Assembly: GCA_004835665.1 (NCBI GenBank)
Contig: RBKR01000001.1
Coordinates: forward strand, 2,046,001 to 2,110,000
Source of the DNA: Phoma sp. XZ068
Taxonomy: Eukaryota; Ascomycota; Dothideomycetes; Pleosporales; Didymellaceae
DNA length: 64,000 nt
Direction: 5' to 3'
A program made the translations under genes and the position numbers. The notes beneath the pieces were generated by a model that saw only the letters and a program-made list of their open reading frames with translations, was not told the DNA's origin and ran no database searches. Shown piece by piece: positions 1-10,946 of the stretch (position 1 is the stretch's first letter; each line of letters opens with the position of its first letter).

Positions 1-622
1 CCGTGACTACTTTTTCCGAGCAATTTCCCGAGGATGCCGCCTTTGCTCTTAGTCTGGGGAGGTGGCTCCTGGTATGGTGCGCCTTGGTAGGGTGACGGGG
101 TCCCGTATTGCTGCTCCTGCGAGTAGCCGCCGGGGGCAGGGTATCCGCCTGGGTGCGCGGCGACTCCGTAGCCGGACTGCGGTTGGCCGTAGTAGTCGTT
201 GCTTGCGCCGCGGTGAGCGTCGCCTGAGTTGCGGCGTGCGCGCGCTTCCTCTTCTTCTTGCAGTTTGCGGGCGAGTTTCTCGTCGTCGCTGATGCCGGGT
301 TGCTGGCTGTTGTAGGGGTTGTTGCTGCTGAATGTTGACTTTTCGCTCGTGCCGGTTGGGTGGGAGGATGCGGCGCCTCCGTATGCCGGGGGCGCACCTG
401 CTGGTGCTTCACCCGGGGGATAAACGGGTTCGGTGGGCTTCTCCCATGTGGATTGCTTGGTGTAGATGTTGACGAAGAACCACTCGTGGTATTGTTCGTT
501 CCAAATGGCTTTCCAGCCTTCCGGTACCTTTGGTGGAGGCGGGCCCTGCATGCTGTGTGAGCTTGTTGGTTACACTACCGAATCCTAGATGTACTTACGG
601 GCGGAGGCGCGAAGTCTGCCAT
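1..622 (-). CDS. WWM1: WW-domain protein, Wwm1-like (3' end outside window)
   Basis: Two exons are visible: 622-599 (ATG plus seven codons) and 545 down to the window edge, with a 53-base GTAAGT..CAG intron at 598-546. The start is followed by a proline-rich leader and then a WW domain at about residues 14-45, with both signature tryptophans (EGWKAIWNEQYHEWFFVN and the later STWEKP). After that come a low-complexity Gly/Pro/Gln/Tyr region, a short charged segment (LARKLQEEEEARARR), and a basic GGILGKLLGK motif near the window edge. Yeast Wwm1 has this layout and binds the metacaspase Mca1, so a role around metacaspase or proline-rich ligands is family inference only. The reading frame is still open at base 1, so the protein is partial. 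Confidence 0.8.
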
Positions 623-624
623 AT

Positions 625-1145
625 TGAATAGTTTAACGAGCTTTACTTGAGATCTGAGACTAGAGTTAAATTCACACTGATAAGCAGTAATTTCTGCAGC
701 AAAGCGTAGGAGAACAATCGCAGAGAAGGACGACCTTGGAGCTTATGCAGACGGGAAGCTGCGCGTCATAGGGCCGACATCATCCACGCCCCACCAAGGA
801 CTGGTAGCGGGGCAAATGGGGGCACGTGGAGCTGCGAACGCCTGCCTTGGAACATTCGGCACCACGTGAACGCCACAAACGAGGCGCAGCAGCGTGTGTA
901 CGCGGACGTCGTTCTAATGAGCGGAAATCAATATTCATTATTGCGAAGTATGTGCAAGGAAAGTCCGAGTCCACTGGCAGCCAGGTCGCCACAAATGCAT
1001 ACCGCAATGCGAGAACGACAGACCGGAAGATCAACGCTCAAGGGTATGGCAAGCCATGCTGAAAGATGTACTCATACAACAAATCAATCAAAACATACGG
1101 AATGTCGCGCTAGATTACGTTTCGTACCAAATGTGCGAGGTTCCA
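625..1145. other. Intergenic, WW-gene promoter / EDE1 3' side
   Basis: About 520 bases between the ATG of the WW-domain gene and the stop codon of EDE1, both on the minus strand. Several overlapping short reading frames exist on both strands but none shows domain-like sequence. Two CACGTG E-box cores lie near 823 and 863. Nothing else is recognisable. Confidence 0.5.
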
Positions 1146-4100
1146 TTACTGCTGCCCAGAGACCAAGTAGTCCGTTGCCTGCCTGAGATTAGCCAAGACG
1201 TTTCCAGTACGGAAGCAGTTGCTGCTTACCTTGTTGATGTCATAGTCGAATTTCTCCAAAGCGCCCAGAGCATCGTTACGGTTGTAGCCCATAGCGGTCA
1301 GCTTCTTCAAGATAGGGTCGTCATGCTCCGTTCCGCTGCTGATCGCACGGCCCAACTGAGGCATCTGGGGTGACTGAGGAGACAGGTGTCCCTGCTTTGA
1401 TGAAGTACCGGCATCCTCGTTGTCGAGAGTGTCGAAGACAGACTTGCTGAAGTCGGTCGACTGTTGCTGCGAGTGCCCGGGCTTGTCATTTTGCGAGGAC
1501 TCGAGGTTGGAGAAAATAGCATCCCAATCCTGGGTCGACGACGAGGGCTGTGGTGCCTGGGGCTGTCCAAAGCTGTGAGACAAGTGTTCGAAATCGCTGA
1601 AGCTGTCGTCGCCGCGCGGCTTGCCGGTAGGTGTTTGCTGCGATGCCATGGTGTTCGACTTCGATGCTGCAGGGGAGTCGAAAACAGGGTTGAATTCGTC
1701 AAGCTCATCACGCTGATGCGATGAGAACATGAAGTCGTCGTTATCCTTGTCGTCCTCCTTAGCATCCGTCAAGTCATCGAAGCCAGCATCGAAATCGTCA
1801 TTGAAGGCCGACCTTTGAAGCTGGGGTTGGTTGGAAGACTGGGAAGCTCCCGTGTTGTTGTCACCAGTACCATATGACACAGCGGAGTGGTACGCGTCAG
1901 ATGGTACAGTCGATGATGGTGTGTCGTTGGGAGGGGGTGAGGTCGTCGTTGGCTTGGATGAAGGACCACCGAATAGAGCTGCGCCGTGGCCACCGGCCGG
2001 GCTGAACGACTTCTCAGGTGATTGCGAGGTTGTGGGTGAGTTCGGGACCTCACGAGAGGGCAGCAAGCCGCCGAACTCGGGAGGGAACTGGTTCGAACCA
2101 CTGCGCTGGCCAATTGTCGAGTCGTATGTTGGGGGTGACTTCTGCGCATCTGCGGAAGGCAGACCGCCGAGGTTTGAGTCGAGACGAGTTGTCGGGGGTG
2201 GCGGTGACCGGTAGAGCTCATCGGTTGACGCGGTGCCAGGGCGCTGCTGCTGCGACGATTGTTGACCAACGCTGCTACGCTTCTGTTGAGGTGATGCTGC
2301 AGTGAAGTTGTCGTCGAAGCCCTGCTCATTGTCGCTATCACTTTCATCGTCGTGAGTGAGGTCCTCAATGGGCGGGAATTCCTTGTTGAACTTGTTCGAG
2401 TTGTCCGCAGAGCCGTTAGTACCAGATGCAGAGGCAGTGTTCTGGCGGCCAGAACCGAATCCAGCAAAAGCAGAATCGAAATCGACCTTGCCGCCAGGAC
2501 GAGAGTTCTCGCTGGCGGTGCTACCGAAGGGATCAGCACGGTTGGTGTTCTTGCTCTGGTTGCTGAAGCTGCTGTCTCCAGTGGGGTTCTGCTGGAGAGG
2601 TGTGGCAGCATCGCGAGGGAAAGCACCAGGGATATCTTGGGCTGTAGCAGAAGGTGCGCCAAAGCTGGAGAACGTATCCTGACGGTGTGGCTCACCCCTT
2701 GTGGATCGCTGAGTGTCGCTTGTCACGCTGGCTACAGGCGACGCTGTGGAGAAAGTACGTTCAAAAGAAAACGGCTGGGCAGGGTTAAACCTCTCAGTCT
2801 CTGTACGGTTCGTCTCGCTGCGCTCCAATGTGGCCTTCTCAGGCACAGGAGTGCTAGCAGGGGAGGCCTTCGAAACAGTGGGTGTCTCTTGGCCCGGGGC
2901 ACCGGGACCACCGTATCTGCTAGCAGGTGCAGAGACCTTGACAGACGAGCTGAACGAGTCGGATCGAGGAACGTCTTGCCTGAGAGGCAGGAAGGAGGAG
3001 GTAAATTGGCGAGACTCGGGGGCAGCTGGAGGTTCAACACCACGCGGTGACTCCTGGTAGGAGGAGAGAGGTGGCGAGGTGGAGGGAGTGGGAACATCAG
3101 GACCCTCGGAAGAGCGAACGGACTGTCCAGACGGGGCAGAGAAGTTAGGAACGTTGCTCTGGCTCTCCGAGCGGAAAGAAACAGGCGGCGGGGTGTTCTG
3201 TGCAGGAGCAAAAGAGCCAAAAACGCTGTCAAAGTCCTTGTGCGGTCCTTGGGCAAAGCCAGACGGCGACATGGCGCTGTCTGATGTTGGAGCAGGCGAC
3301 TTGCGGAAGAACGGGTTGGTAGACTGGCTGGTTGTAGACGCGGCAGGGCTGGCGACTGCTGGTGTCGACTGCTGTTGTGGGCTTCGTGAAGCTTCCTCAG
3401 CAGCTCTGCTCAAATCATTCATCTCGTTCTTGATCTTGTCACGCTCTCCTTCGTTGGTAGCCAGCTGCTTCTTATTGATGGAGACCATACCCTTCTGCTG
3501 TCGTGCATCTGTCCTCATCTTCTCAAGCTGAGGGCGGAGCTGCGCAACTTCAGCGTTCAGTTGGCGAATCCGCTCCTTGAGGTTGGCATTTTCACGCTGA
3601 TCAGCCTCAAGTTGACCTCCAACTTGACGGTGCTGAGTCTGAAGGTCCTGGTATGTTCCTTCCAGCATAGCAATGTCCTGTTGCAGCTTGCGTGTCTCGT
3701 TACGGGATGCCGCAAGACGGTCTTCGAGCGTCTTGACAGCCTTGACTTCTTGCTCGTATGTTGTCTTGAACTGTGACAGACGAACCTCAAGCTCGCGTCG
3801 TTGGTTGGTCACGCTGTTGAGATCGCTCTGGGTAGCTTCCTTCTTGTTTTGCACCTCCTGCATCTGATTCCTCAGGGTGGTCATCTGATTGGACATGTTG
3901 GCCAGCTCAGTAGAGTCTTGTGTAAGCTTCTTGTTGATCTCAGGATCGCTCTCGCCCAACAGGTCATCCATAGCCGAGGGTTGATTACGCTGCGAGGTCC
4001 CCGATTGGCCAGTCGATTGCGAAGTGAGCGTTTGGCCGAACGAAGAGGTAGGCAGGAAAGGCTTGAATGTAGAGGCAGGATTGCGCGGCTGGGGTTGGAA

Positions 4101-5627
4101 GGGCCCAGGAGATGTCGGGGACGCAGCCTTGCTCGCGAACGGATCATTGTCGAATGGCTTGCCGAACGCAGCAGAGCCACCTGTATCCATAGCGCGCTGT
4201 GGTGATGCAGGCTCAGGTGCAGAGAATGCATCCAAGCCGAACAGATCATCAGCAGCTGACTTTGGTTGTGGTGGAGGTGGCGCAACAGCGGGAGCTTGCT
4301 GGTTTGCTCTTGTGCGTAGACTTGGGGGGATGAGGTTCGAGGGCAGGGTTTGAGGCAGTTGATCGCCCTTTCGCTGCTGTCGAATCAGGTACATGGCGAC
4401 TGCGAATTCGTCCTTGGACAGCTGGCCTTCTGAGTTGATGTCCGCAAGGTCCCAGATTCCTGCGAGAATATCCTCCGGTAGTCCAGAGTCGCTGAAGAAA
4501 CGCACTGCTTGCTCTCCTGTGATGAAACCGCGGCCCAATGTGTCAACTCCCTTGAATAGATTGTCGTAGGACGACTTCTCTTGTGGACTGATCAGCCAGT
4601 CGCTGCTGGGCTGCTGTACTGGTGCGGGTGGCCCAAATGGCGGCTGTCTCAGAGGGCTCGCGGTCCTTGGAACAGTCTGCTGGCCACTGAATTGACGTGG
4701 GATGGAGGCTTGATCCGGGCGACCCGGAGGAGGTGGCAGACCCCCTCTTCGCGACGCAGCTTCGTAGAGCCCAGGGGGCAGGGTGTTTGGAAGAGCCTTC
4801 ATGTTCCCTGTGCGGTAGGAAGCAAGAAGGTGCATGGCGATGATGAATTCGGTGACATTCAGAGCTCCGCGCTGCTCTGTGTCTGAGAGGTTCCAGATGC
4901 GACCGAGGACCTCGTTAGGAAGTCTTGCCTTCTCAAAGATCTCCTTTGCATTTTCGCCTGGTGTGTGGTCAGTTGATGGCCGTTTAGCTTGAGGGGATGC
5001 TTACCAGATAGCACGCCATTGACGGCACCAGACTTCTCAAACAGACCAGCATACTCGGAGGCTTTGGCGGGAACGAGCGGAGGCACGCGGATGGGCCCCT
5101 GGCCACTGATCTGAGGTTGTAAAGGCCCAGTCGTCTGGGGGGAGAAGCCCTGGGGAGCTGGGGGCGGTGCCGCGGGTACTGAGAGGCCCTCGAACTTGGG
5201 GAGCGGTGCAGCTACACGCAGGTCAGTGTCTCGTCCGCCCATGCACTCAGCAGCACGTACGTCTGAAGGCAAGCTCGGGCGAGGGGTCTCGGCCAGCCTG
5301 GTAGTGTCCGATGAGTCGCAGGACCTGGCAGAAGCCGGCCATGGTCAGCAGACCGCGGTTCTCTGTGTCGGCAATCTGCCATATCTCGCCCAGCACGGCC
5401 GGGGCCAGCTTGGTGCGCTCGAAGAATTTGACGGCAATCTCGCCCGTTATGACGCCAAGCTTCTCTGTGTCGGCCTGCTGGAAGAGGTGCTGGAACACGC
5501 GCTTCTCCTCGGGCGTCAGGTTGAGGACGGGCTGGTCTGGGCGCGGTTAGCAGTCGTCATCATGGGATGGCCGCGCCGTGGTGGGTGTGCACGCACTCAG
5601 CTCGCCGCTGCCTGCAAGGTCCGCCAT
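1146..5627 (-). CDS. EDE1: Ede1/Eps15-like endocytic scaffold with three EH domains and UBA
   Basis: Five exons: 5627-5597, 5536-5261, 5211-5005, 4957-1230 and 1178-1146, giving 1424 residues in one continuous frame. The ATG at 5627 is joined through a GTGCGT donor and a CTAAC..CCCAG acceptor. Ede1 marks early clathrin-coated endocytic sites and binds NPF-motif adaptors and ubiquitin. Three EH domains are visible: about residues 15-105 (HLFQQADTEKLGVITGE), 150-230 (split by the third intron) and 290-375 (GVDTLGRGFITGEQA). A long coiled coil follows at about 500-690, then a Ser/Thr/Pro/Gln-rich disordered region of some 650 residues with many NPF-like and DF/FG motifs. A UBA domain (LTAMGYNRNDALGALEKFDY) ends the protein and is interrupted near its last helix by a 51-base intron. 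Domain order and length match filamentous-fungal Ede1 homologs. Confidence 0.93.
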
Positions 5628-6285
5628 GGCTGTACAGTGTGGACGCTGTCAAACGGTGGAGCGCGCGGATGGGGAGGGGACGCCTGGGATGAGGCTGAAG
5701 CTCTCCGGGGTACTGTCGTGTAATGCGCGGGCGGGGAAGCTAGCACGGGCAGCGGCCGGCGGCAGAAAGGGAGAGGCTGGCGGCAACAGCACGGCGCAGC
5801 GGACAGGGACAGCTGCACGGGGGGGTCAGGCCGTGAGGCGGGGAGTGAGGTGATTAGGAGATATCTGGCGATGTTGTCGAGGACAGCACCAGCCGGAAGC
5901 TCACCCTCGTCGTAGTCGCGGGAACTAGTGGTAGGCGTACTTGATGCTCTGTCGGCCGCTGATTGGCCGCATGCACCCCGTGGCTGCATCACCACGGACA
6001 CTGCAGCTGTCACATTTGTTGGAACCAAGCAGAGGCCTGTTTCGGTAGTGCGACAGCTGACCAGCCCGAGGTGGTTTCATTGATGTTTGCTGCCAGAGAC
6101 ACGGCGTGTGCGACAGAACTAGTATGCAAGCTCGTATACAATGACCGCTATACAGCAAATATCTTCATAGCACATTTTATACAATGAGGAGCGAGACTAT
6201 CGCTGCGGCTGCCGTAGAGATACAAAATGCAACGCAAAACTGGAAAGCACCAAGTCGAGGAGTGGGGTATGTCTACACGGTCGTC
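5628..6285. other. Intergenic, EDE1 upstream region
   Basis: About 660 bases between the EDE1 start codon and the stop of the next minus-strand gene. It is GC-rich near EDE1 and more AT-rich beyond 6050. Short open frames on both strands lack domain features and look accidental. No RNA gene or repeat was seen. Confidence 0.5.
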
Positions 6286-7206
6286 CTACACGCTTCGGCG
6301 GTGCCTGCTCTTCTCCCTCCCGTACCGAACAAAAGCCAGGCTGGGCGTCTCTTCCTTTCTACCCCATGCTCTGCCCAGCAGCCAATCCGTGACACTAATA
6401 AACTTGGTCGTCTTGTCCCAATTGTGCCCTTCCTCGGTGTGCTCGATAGTATGGTGAACAATGCGGCCTTCTTCGTCGAACTCGAATACAAACAGGCCGG
6501 TGAACTCTTCCTCTGATGGCCGTGACCCTCTAACGATGTTTGCGACGCTCTCAAACGTCTCGCTGATGTGTCTGCTGTTCTCCTTGTCCGACTTGCCGCA
6601 CGTCTGCCACTTGACAATCAGCTTCTCATTGCGCATATGTGCCGGCACCGAAGGTCCGCAGCCGTTCTTGACCATGCGCTCAGACAGGATCTTGAGCCTC
6701 ACGTTGCCAATCACAGGCACGCGGCCCCATGCGACTGGCGCTGTCCATAGCGCTGCCGTATATGCGAGTTTTCCGCTGACGGTGGGAAGATGAGGGTGCG
6801 TAGAGGGGAACAGGTGGAGGCTGATTTGTGGGGAGAGGATGTCCGAGGGCAGCGGCGAGTTGAGGAGATTCGGCAGGCACTCGTGGAGCACTCGGATGGC
6901 TATGGCCTGTCAGTATTCACGCCCTTGTATAGTGTCAAGCCATATCGGCGCCATACTGTTCCCGAGCTTCAGGTTGCGCTCGTTGAGGCGCTTCTGCTCC
7001 TGCTCATCGAGCTCCGGGTAGGCACATGGCGTCGTGCTCGTGAACCAGCTGCGCGACACCGATGCCTGTCGCGGCCGTACGTCTGTGAGGTTCCTCTGGT
7101 ATTGCTTCAGCCCCAGCAGTCGGGGCGTGGTGAGCGAGGTGCTTGTGGATCGCGGGAGCTGTGTGCGGGCAGAGCTTGAGAATCTCCGCATCAGACCGGT
7201 GGTCAT
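6286..7206 (-). CDS. Conserved fungal protein of unknown function, probably mitochondrial
   Basis: Two exons, 7206-6957 and 6899-6286, joined by a 57-base GTATGG..CATAG intron, give 287 residues. The N-terminus (MTTGLMRRFSSSARTQ and more Arg/Ser/Thr-rich sequence to about residue 60) looks like a mitochondrial targeting sequence. The mature part starts near a charged helix (LDEQEQKRLNERNLKLGN) and continues into a region around HLFPSTHPHLPTVSG and WGRVPVIGNV that I associate with a conserved fungal hypothetical family, from memory and without certainty. The C-terminus (EEGHNWDKTTKFISVTDWLL) is also ordered-looking. I cannot assign a catalytic motif. The start was chosen as the first ATG in the frame; only non-ATG codons precede it. 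Confidence 0.7.
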
Positions 7207-7414
7207 CTGTCCGGGTAGCAATAATCAACCATAGGTGTGCAATCTCCAAGTCGTAGGTTGTCAAGAATCGCTGTTAGTCTCTGGTGCAATTGCCGGCGCG
7301 GAAGAGAACCATCGAACATGGGGTCGGGCGATTGGCCGACGACTAGTGACGTCGTGCCAGGAACCATAACGGCTGTGTAACGGAGATCCCCCGCAGACTA
7401 TTCGCAGTCGAGGG

Positions 7415-7420
7415 TATAAA
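7415..7420 (+). promoter_or_regulatory. TATA box of the SDR gene
   Basis: A perfect TATAAA lies 125 bases upstream of the ATG at 7545, in the 338-base gap between two divergent genes (7207-7544). Distance and orientation fit a fungal core promoter. The assignment is by pattern only. Confidence 0.5.
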
Positions 7421-7544
7421 GAACAGACCCTATTCAGCATGATGTAGGGTTTCATGCTTTCACAATTAAACTCTTCAATTCCTACAGTTTACCAACATTG
7501 TCAGCCGAACTAGTTTACCTTGAAGGAGACGAGCACCTTGAAAC

Positions 7545-8459
7545 ATGTCATCTGGAAAGCGAATCGTCTTCACAGGCGGCTCAGGCAAGGCCGGTCGCCA
7601 TGTTATTCCTTACCTGCTCTCAAAGGGACATAAAGTTTTAAACCTGGACCTGATCGACTTCCCTGATCCAAGTGCTGGGGTCTTCACCCTCAAAGCAGAC
7701 CTTACCAAGAGTGGCCAAGTCTTCAATGCACTCACCACCCACTTCAATTTCGAAGGCTACGAGGAGAAGAATGTCCCCAGCCCGCCAGATGCAGTCATCC
7801 ACTTCGCCGCCTACGCCAGGAACATGCTAGTGCCCGACGACGAATGCTACGCAGCCAACGTAACATCAACCTACAATGTCATCGAAGCCGCCTGCAAGCT
7901 AGGCGTGCGGAAAATCATCATCGCCAGCAGCGAAACCACCTACGAAGTCTGCTTCGGCCAGGGCGACATCGACTACCAATGCTTCCCTCTAACCGAGGAC
8001 ATGGACCTAAACCCCATGGACTCGTACGCCATCTCCAAGCTCTGCGGCGAGCGCGTAGCAAGAGGCCTAGCGCGCAGATTCGATGCAGACATCTATGCTC
8101 TGAGGATAGGAAATGTCGTCGAGCCGCACGAGTACGAGCGCGACTTCCCCAAGTATATTAATAAGCCTCAGGTCCGTAAGAGGAATGCGTGGAGTTATAT
8201 CGATGCTAGAGATCTTGGGCAGATTTGCCATTTGGCTGTTGAGAGAGATGGTCTTGGGTTTCAAGTGTTCAATGCTACGAATGATACCATCACCGCGACG
8301 TTTCCTACGAGGCAGTTCCTCGAGCAGTGGTGTCCGAATACGCCGATTGTAAGAGAGATGGAGGAATGGGAGGCGCCGCTGAGTAATAGGAAGATCCGCG
8401 AGGTGCTGGGCTTTAAGGAGGAGCATAATTGGAAGAAGTACTATAATCCCGGGTTCTGA
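7545..8459 (+). CDS. NAD-dependent epimerase/dehydratase (extended SDR)
   Basis: Single-exon gene of 304 residues. The N-terminal Rossmann nucleotide-binding motif TGGSGKAG sits at residues 10-17, an acidic residue follows beta-2 (LNLDLID), and the catalytic YAISK (Tyr161, Lys165) follows a Ser/Glu/Thr-rich strand (IIASSETTYE). This is the extended short-chain dehydrogenase layout used by nucleotide-sugar and uronate epimerases/dehydratases. The substrate cannot be told from the sequence. An FNATNDTIT segment and a C-terminal helix end match sugar-modifying SDRs. No intron is needed, unlike most neighbours. A TATA box is placed 125 bases upstream. Confidence 0.88.
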   Translation: MSSGKRIVFTGGSGKAGRHVIPYLLSKGHKVLNLDLIDFPDPSAGVFTLKADLTKSGQVFNALTTHFNFEGYEEKNVPSPPDAVIHFAAYARNMLVPDDECYAANVTSTYNVIEAACKLGVRKIIIASSETTYEVCFGQGDIDYQCFPLTEDMDLNPMDSYAISKLCGERVARGLARRFDADIYALRIGNVVEPHEYERDFPKYINKPQVRKRNAWSYIDARDLGQICHLAVERDGLGFQVFNATNDTITATFPTRQFLEQWCPNTPIVREMEEWEAPLSNRKIREVLGFKEEHNWKKYYNPGF

Positions 8460-9595
8460 AGTCGCGGAGACGAAGCACTTAGCTTGAAATATGTAGATGA
8501 GAACATTCAAGTGTGTTGATGTGGATTGCCAATCCGATGATGTGGGACTGATCTCGAACTGGATACAAGATACAGTGGAAATTCCCTGCGCAGCTGTAAA
8601 AGAGGTATGGCGGTATTCTCTAAACAAGAACGTAGTATCTGAGTTAAGAAGCGAGCTGAGCGAGGCCTGTATAGAGACAATAGCTCATCCACGTGCTATT
8701 ACGCTCGAGCAGGAACGGCCACAACAACAACAACTCTCGAGCGTCGGCGACATCTGCCACTGTGTTGAGGCTTTGTATTTGTGGGTTTGTAGATATGCCC
8801 GGAGGTCTTCAGAGGATTCGGATGAAGTGCTTGTGAAGTTGAGGTGGGATTTGAAGAATACGAGATGGGCGAAGAATAAACTTGTGTCTAGCTGGCTGGT
8901 GTATGGCTGCCTCCGCTCTTATACTCAATAACTTAATTCAGACGATATCAAACAATGGTTCATGAATATTTGGGAACATAGCTGTGAGGTGTAGAAAGTG
9001 TGGTTGATGAGCCTCAAAATAAAGATACAATGTCCTGGTCGGCGTCGGGCTTTGCATTTGTGTTGGATACATGTCTATGCCAGCGATGACAACAGTTGCC
9101 AGTGATAATGCAATGAAGCGAACTGAGAAACTGATTCGATCACCGACCCGTACTAATCAGTGATGTTCAATTTGTCGTTCATGTGTTTAGATGGAACCGT
9201 GACGACAACACTGAACGGGAGTTCTTGACCCTAGGTTGATGCAGACAATTCTGCCCGCGCTTGACCGCTGTTCACTCCAATTCTACAGGATCATGCGGGT
9301 ACGACGAAGGAGAAAACAGACGAGACGACTTTAGCGTCAATAATAGAGTATCTTAGATGGCCGAAAAGGCTTTCAAACGGCGTCAAAAGTGGATCCCAGG
9401 CCTCTTGAACCGCGGTTACTTGTTTGAGGACGAGGTGAAGGCATATTGCACACCGCTGGTAAGCATAAAGGTAGCTCCACCCACGCTCTAAACCTCTTCT
9501 CAACCAACCTCCCCGACATCCCAATACCAACGAGCTGTTGCAAAGTAAGTCAATGAACGACCCGTCGTGGTTACAATCCTAATGACTCCTCACAG
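8460..9595. other. Intergenic region, no supported gene
   Basis: About 1.1 kb after the SDR stop. A 144-codon frame (8497-8931) starts 38 bases after the stop but has no recognisable motif and most likely lies in the 3' UTR. At 9545-9595 a GTAAGT, an internal CTAAT and a CACAG directly before the next ATG suggest a 5'-UTR intron of the downstream gene. Confidence 0.45.
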
Positions 9596-9989
9596 ATGTC
9601 ACTCCCCAACGAAGCCGCCCAGGACGCTCCACCGCGTACCTCCCATTCGATCGACGAGCACACCGAAGTGCAGATGGCCAAATCATTTGAGGATCTCAAG
9701 GCTGTGTTCGAGAAGATCCTCGCAACGACCGATAAACTAGACAAAATGATTGCTGCAACCAAGATGAACAAAACTGGTGAAGAAAAGTACAAGACGCTGG
9801 TAGACGTGGCATTGATTGGTCCGGAAGTCCTGGTATGTGAAAGACCTCGGCAATGACTGTGTTCACTAAGTATCTAAGGCTCTAGTGATGGAGTTTCAAG
9901 AATTGACTGGCAACCCGGTCATGCAAGAGGTCTGGAAGCGATCTCGCAAGATCAACAAGCATCTTGGGGGAGTGGATCTGAGTTCCTGA
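9596..9989 (+). CDS. Small unknown protein, 115 residues
   Basis: Two exons, 9596-9832 and 9879-9989, joined by a 46-base GTATGT..AAG intron in phase 0. The protein is small, acidic to neutral and mostly helical-looking. Residues 27-60 (MAKSFEDLKAVFEKILATTD and on) could form a coiled coil, and exon 2 continues an amphipathic helix ending in KHLGGVDLSS. No signal peptide, membrane segment or known domain is visible. I do not recognise the family. The ATG follows immediately after a likely 5'-UTR intron acceptor. Frame continuity across the intron and the phase match support a real gene. Confidence 0.55.
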
Positions 9990-10194
9990 TCCGTAGGGGT
10001 GAAGCAGCTCTGGGTGTCACATGAGGAGTTTGGCTGGCACATTGAGTGATGAGTTCCCTTAGCATAGTTCACAATCCCGTGAATCAGTCATTAATGAATG
10101 ACTTCCTTTCATCTTCTTGTATTCCATGAGCTTGTGAGCCTTTTCTAAACACAATGGGTGTGACTCGTAGCTGAGGCATTGAGATGACGATTAA
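9990..10194. other. Short intergenic stretch
   Basis: AT-rich sequence between the small unknown gene and the start of a degenerate minus-strand reading frame. No feature was seen. Confidence 0.4.
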
Positions 10195-10836
10195 TTAATG
10201 ACCTAGCTTTGGCTTGTTATACTGAACCTTGCGTGCAGCGCCTGCTCCTTGAGCTCCACCTGGCCTTTCGAACGGAGTGTTTCTTCTTTCGATGTAAAGG
10301 CGCGCCAGCGGCCGAACCTTCTCCATCTCGCCAACGATATCATCTTTCCACCTCCTATTCACCTTTCCACACGTCACTGTTTTCTGCAAGTCCGCCAATA
10401 GAGCTGCCTTAATGTCGTCATTTGAAACTGGGATTCGCCGATGAATTCTACATATCGCTAGAAACGCGGATTTCAATTGACTAAAGCCATCTTCGATAAG
10501 TTTTGGGTGCAAAGAGCAATAGCATCAAGCTTGTGTGATTCCCGGAGCATTTTGTAGCGCCGGTCATGTCTCCCAAAAGTCAGGACTGCTGCAGATTTTT
10601 AGAAGTTTTGATGTCGCAGTATCAGTTTTCTTAGAGATGGCTTCCTGGAAAGTAATGTTCTGTGGAGCGCTATTGGATACATTGTGAATTCCAGTTTGAA
10701 AGGCGTTAATTGTCGAGAATGCAAGTCGTGATCTCCACAAGACCGGTAGCGCAGTACCCACAGCTCCGAAGCTCGGACGGGCGCCCGTGCGCACTCCCGC
10801 GCGATTGGGCGTGCGCCTCGCGGATTTTTGTGCTCA
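10195..10836 (-). pseudogene. Possible decayed protein-coding gene with two in-frame TGA stops
   Basis: On the minus strand one reading frame runs from about 10836 to 10195, broken only by two TGA codons near 10564 and 10522. The 3' half (from HPKLIEDGFSQLKSAFLAIC to a basic Gly/Ala-rich tail) has coding-like composition. It includes a charged segment (WKDDIVGEMEKVRPLARLYI). No ATG is present at the 5' end of the frame. Both stops could come from CGA by a single C-to-T change. An intron removing them is not evident because no suitable GT donor precedes the first stop. Family unknown; it could also be chance. Confidence 0.35.
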
Positions 10837-10946
10837 ACCGCTGTCAGTCACTGTGTCGCTCGAATCCCGCACATCGATACCCATTTTTTGTGTCTCTCGT
10901 TTGCTCCTAGGCCCTTTTAATTGCATCGTCCTCATTCTCCGCCACA

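Noticed and set aside
2352..3050. 232-codon plus-strand frame antisense to EDE1
   Set aside because: Arg/Gly-rich shadow of the Ser/Thr-rich EDE1 coding sequence; no independent motif or splice logic.
8497..8931. 144-codon frame after the SDR gene
   Set aside because: Begins within the likely 3' UTR and shows no domain or conserved-looking block.
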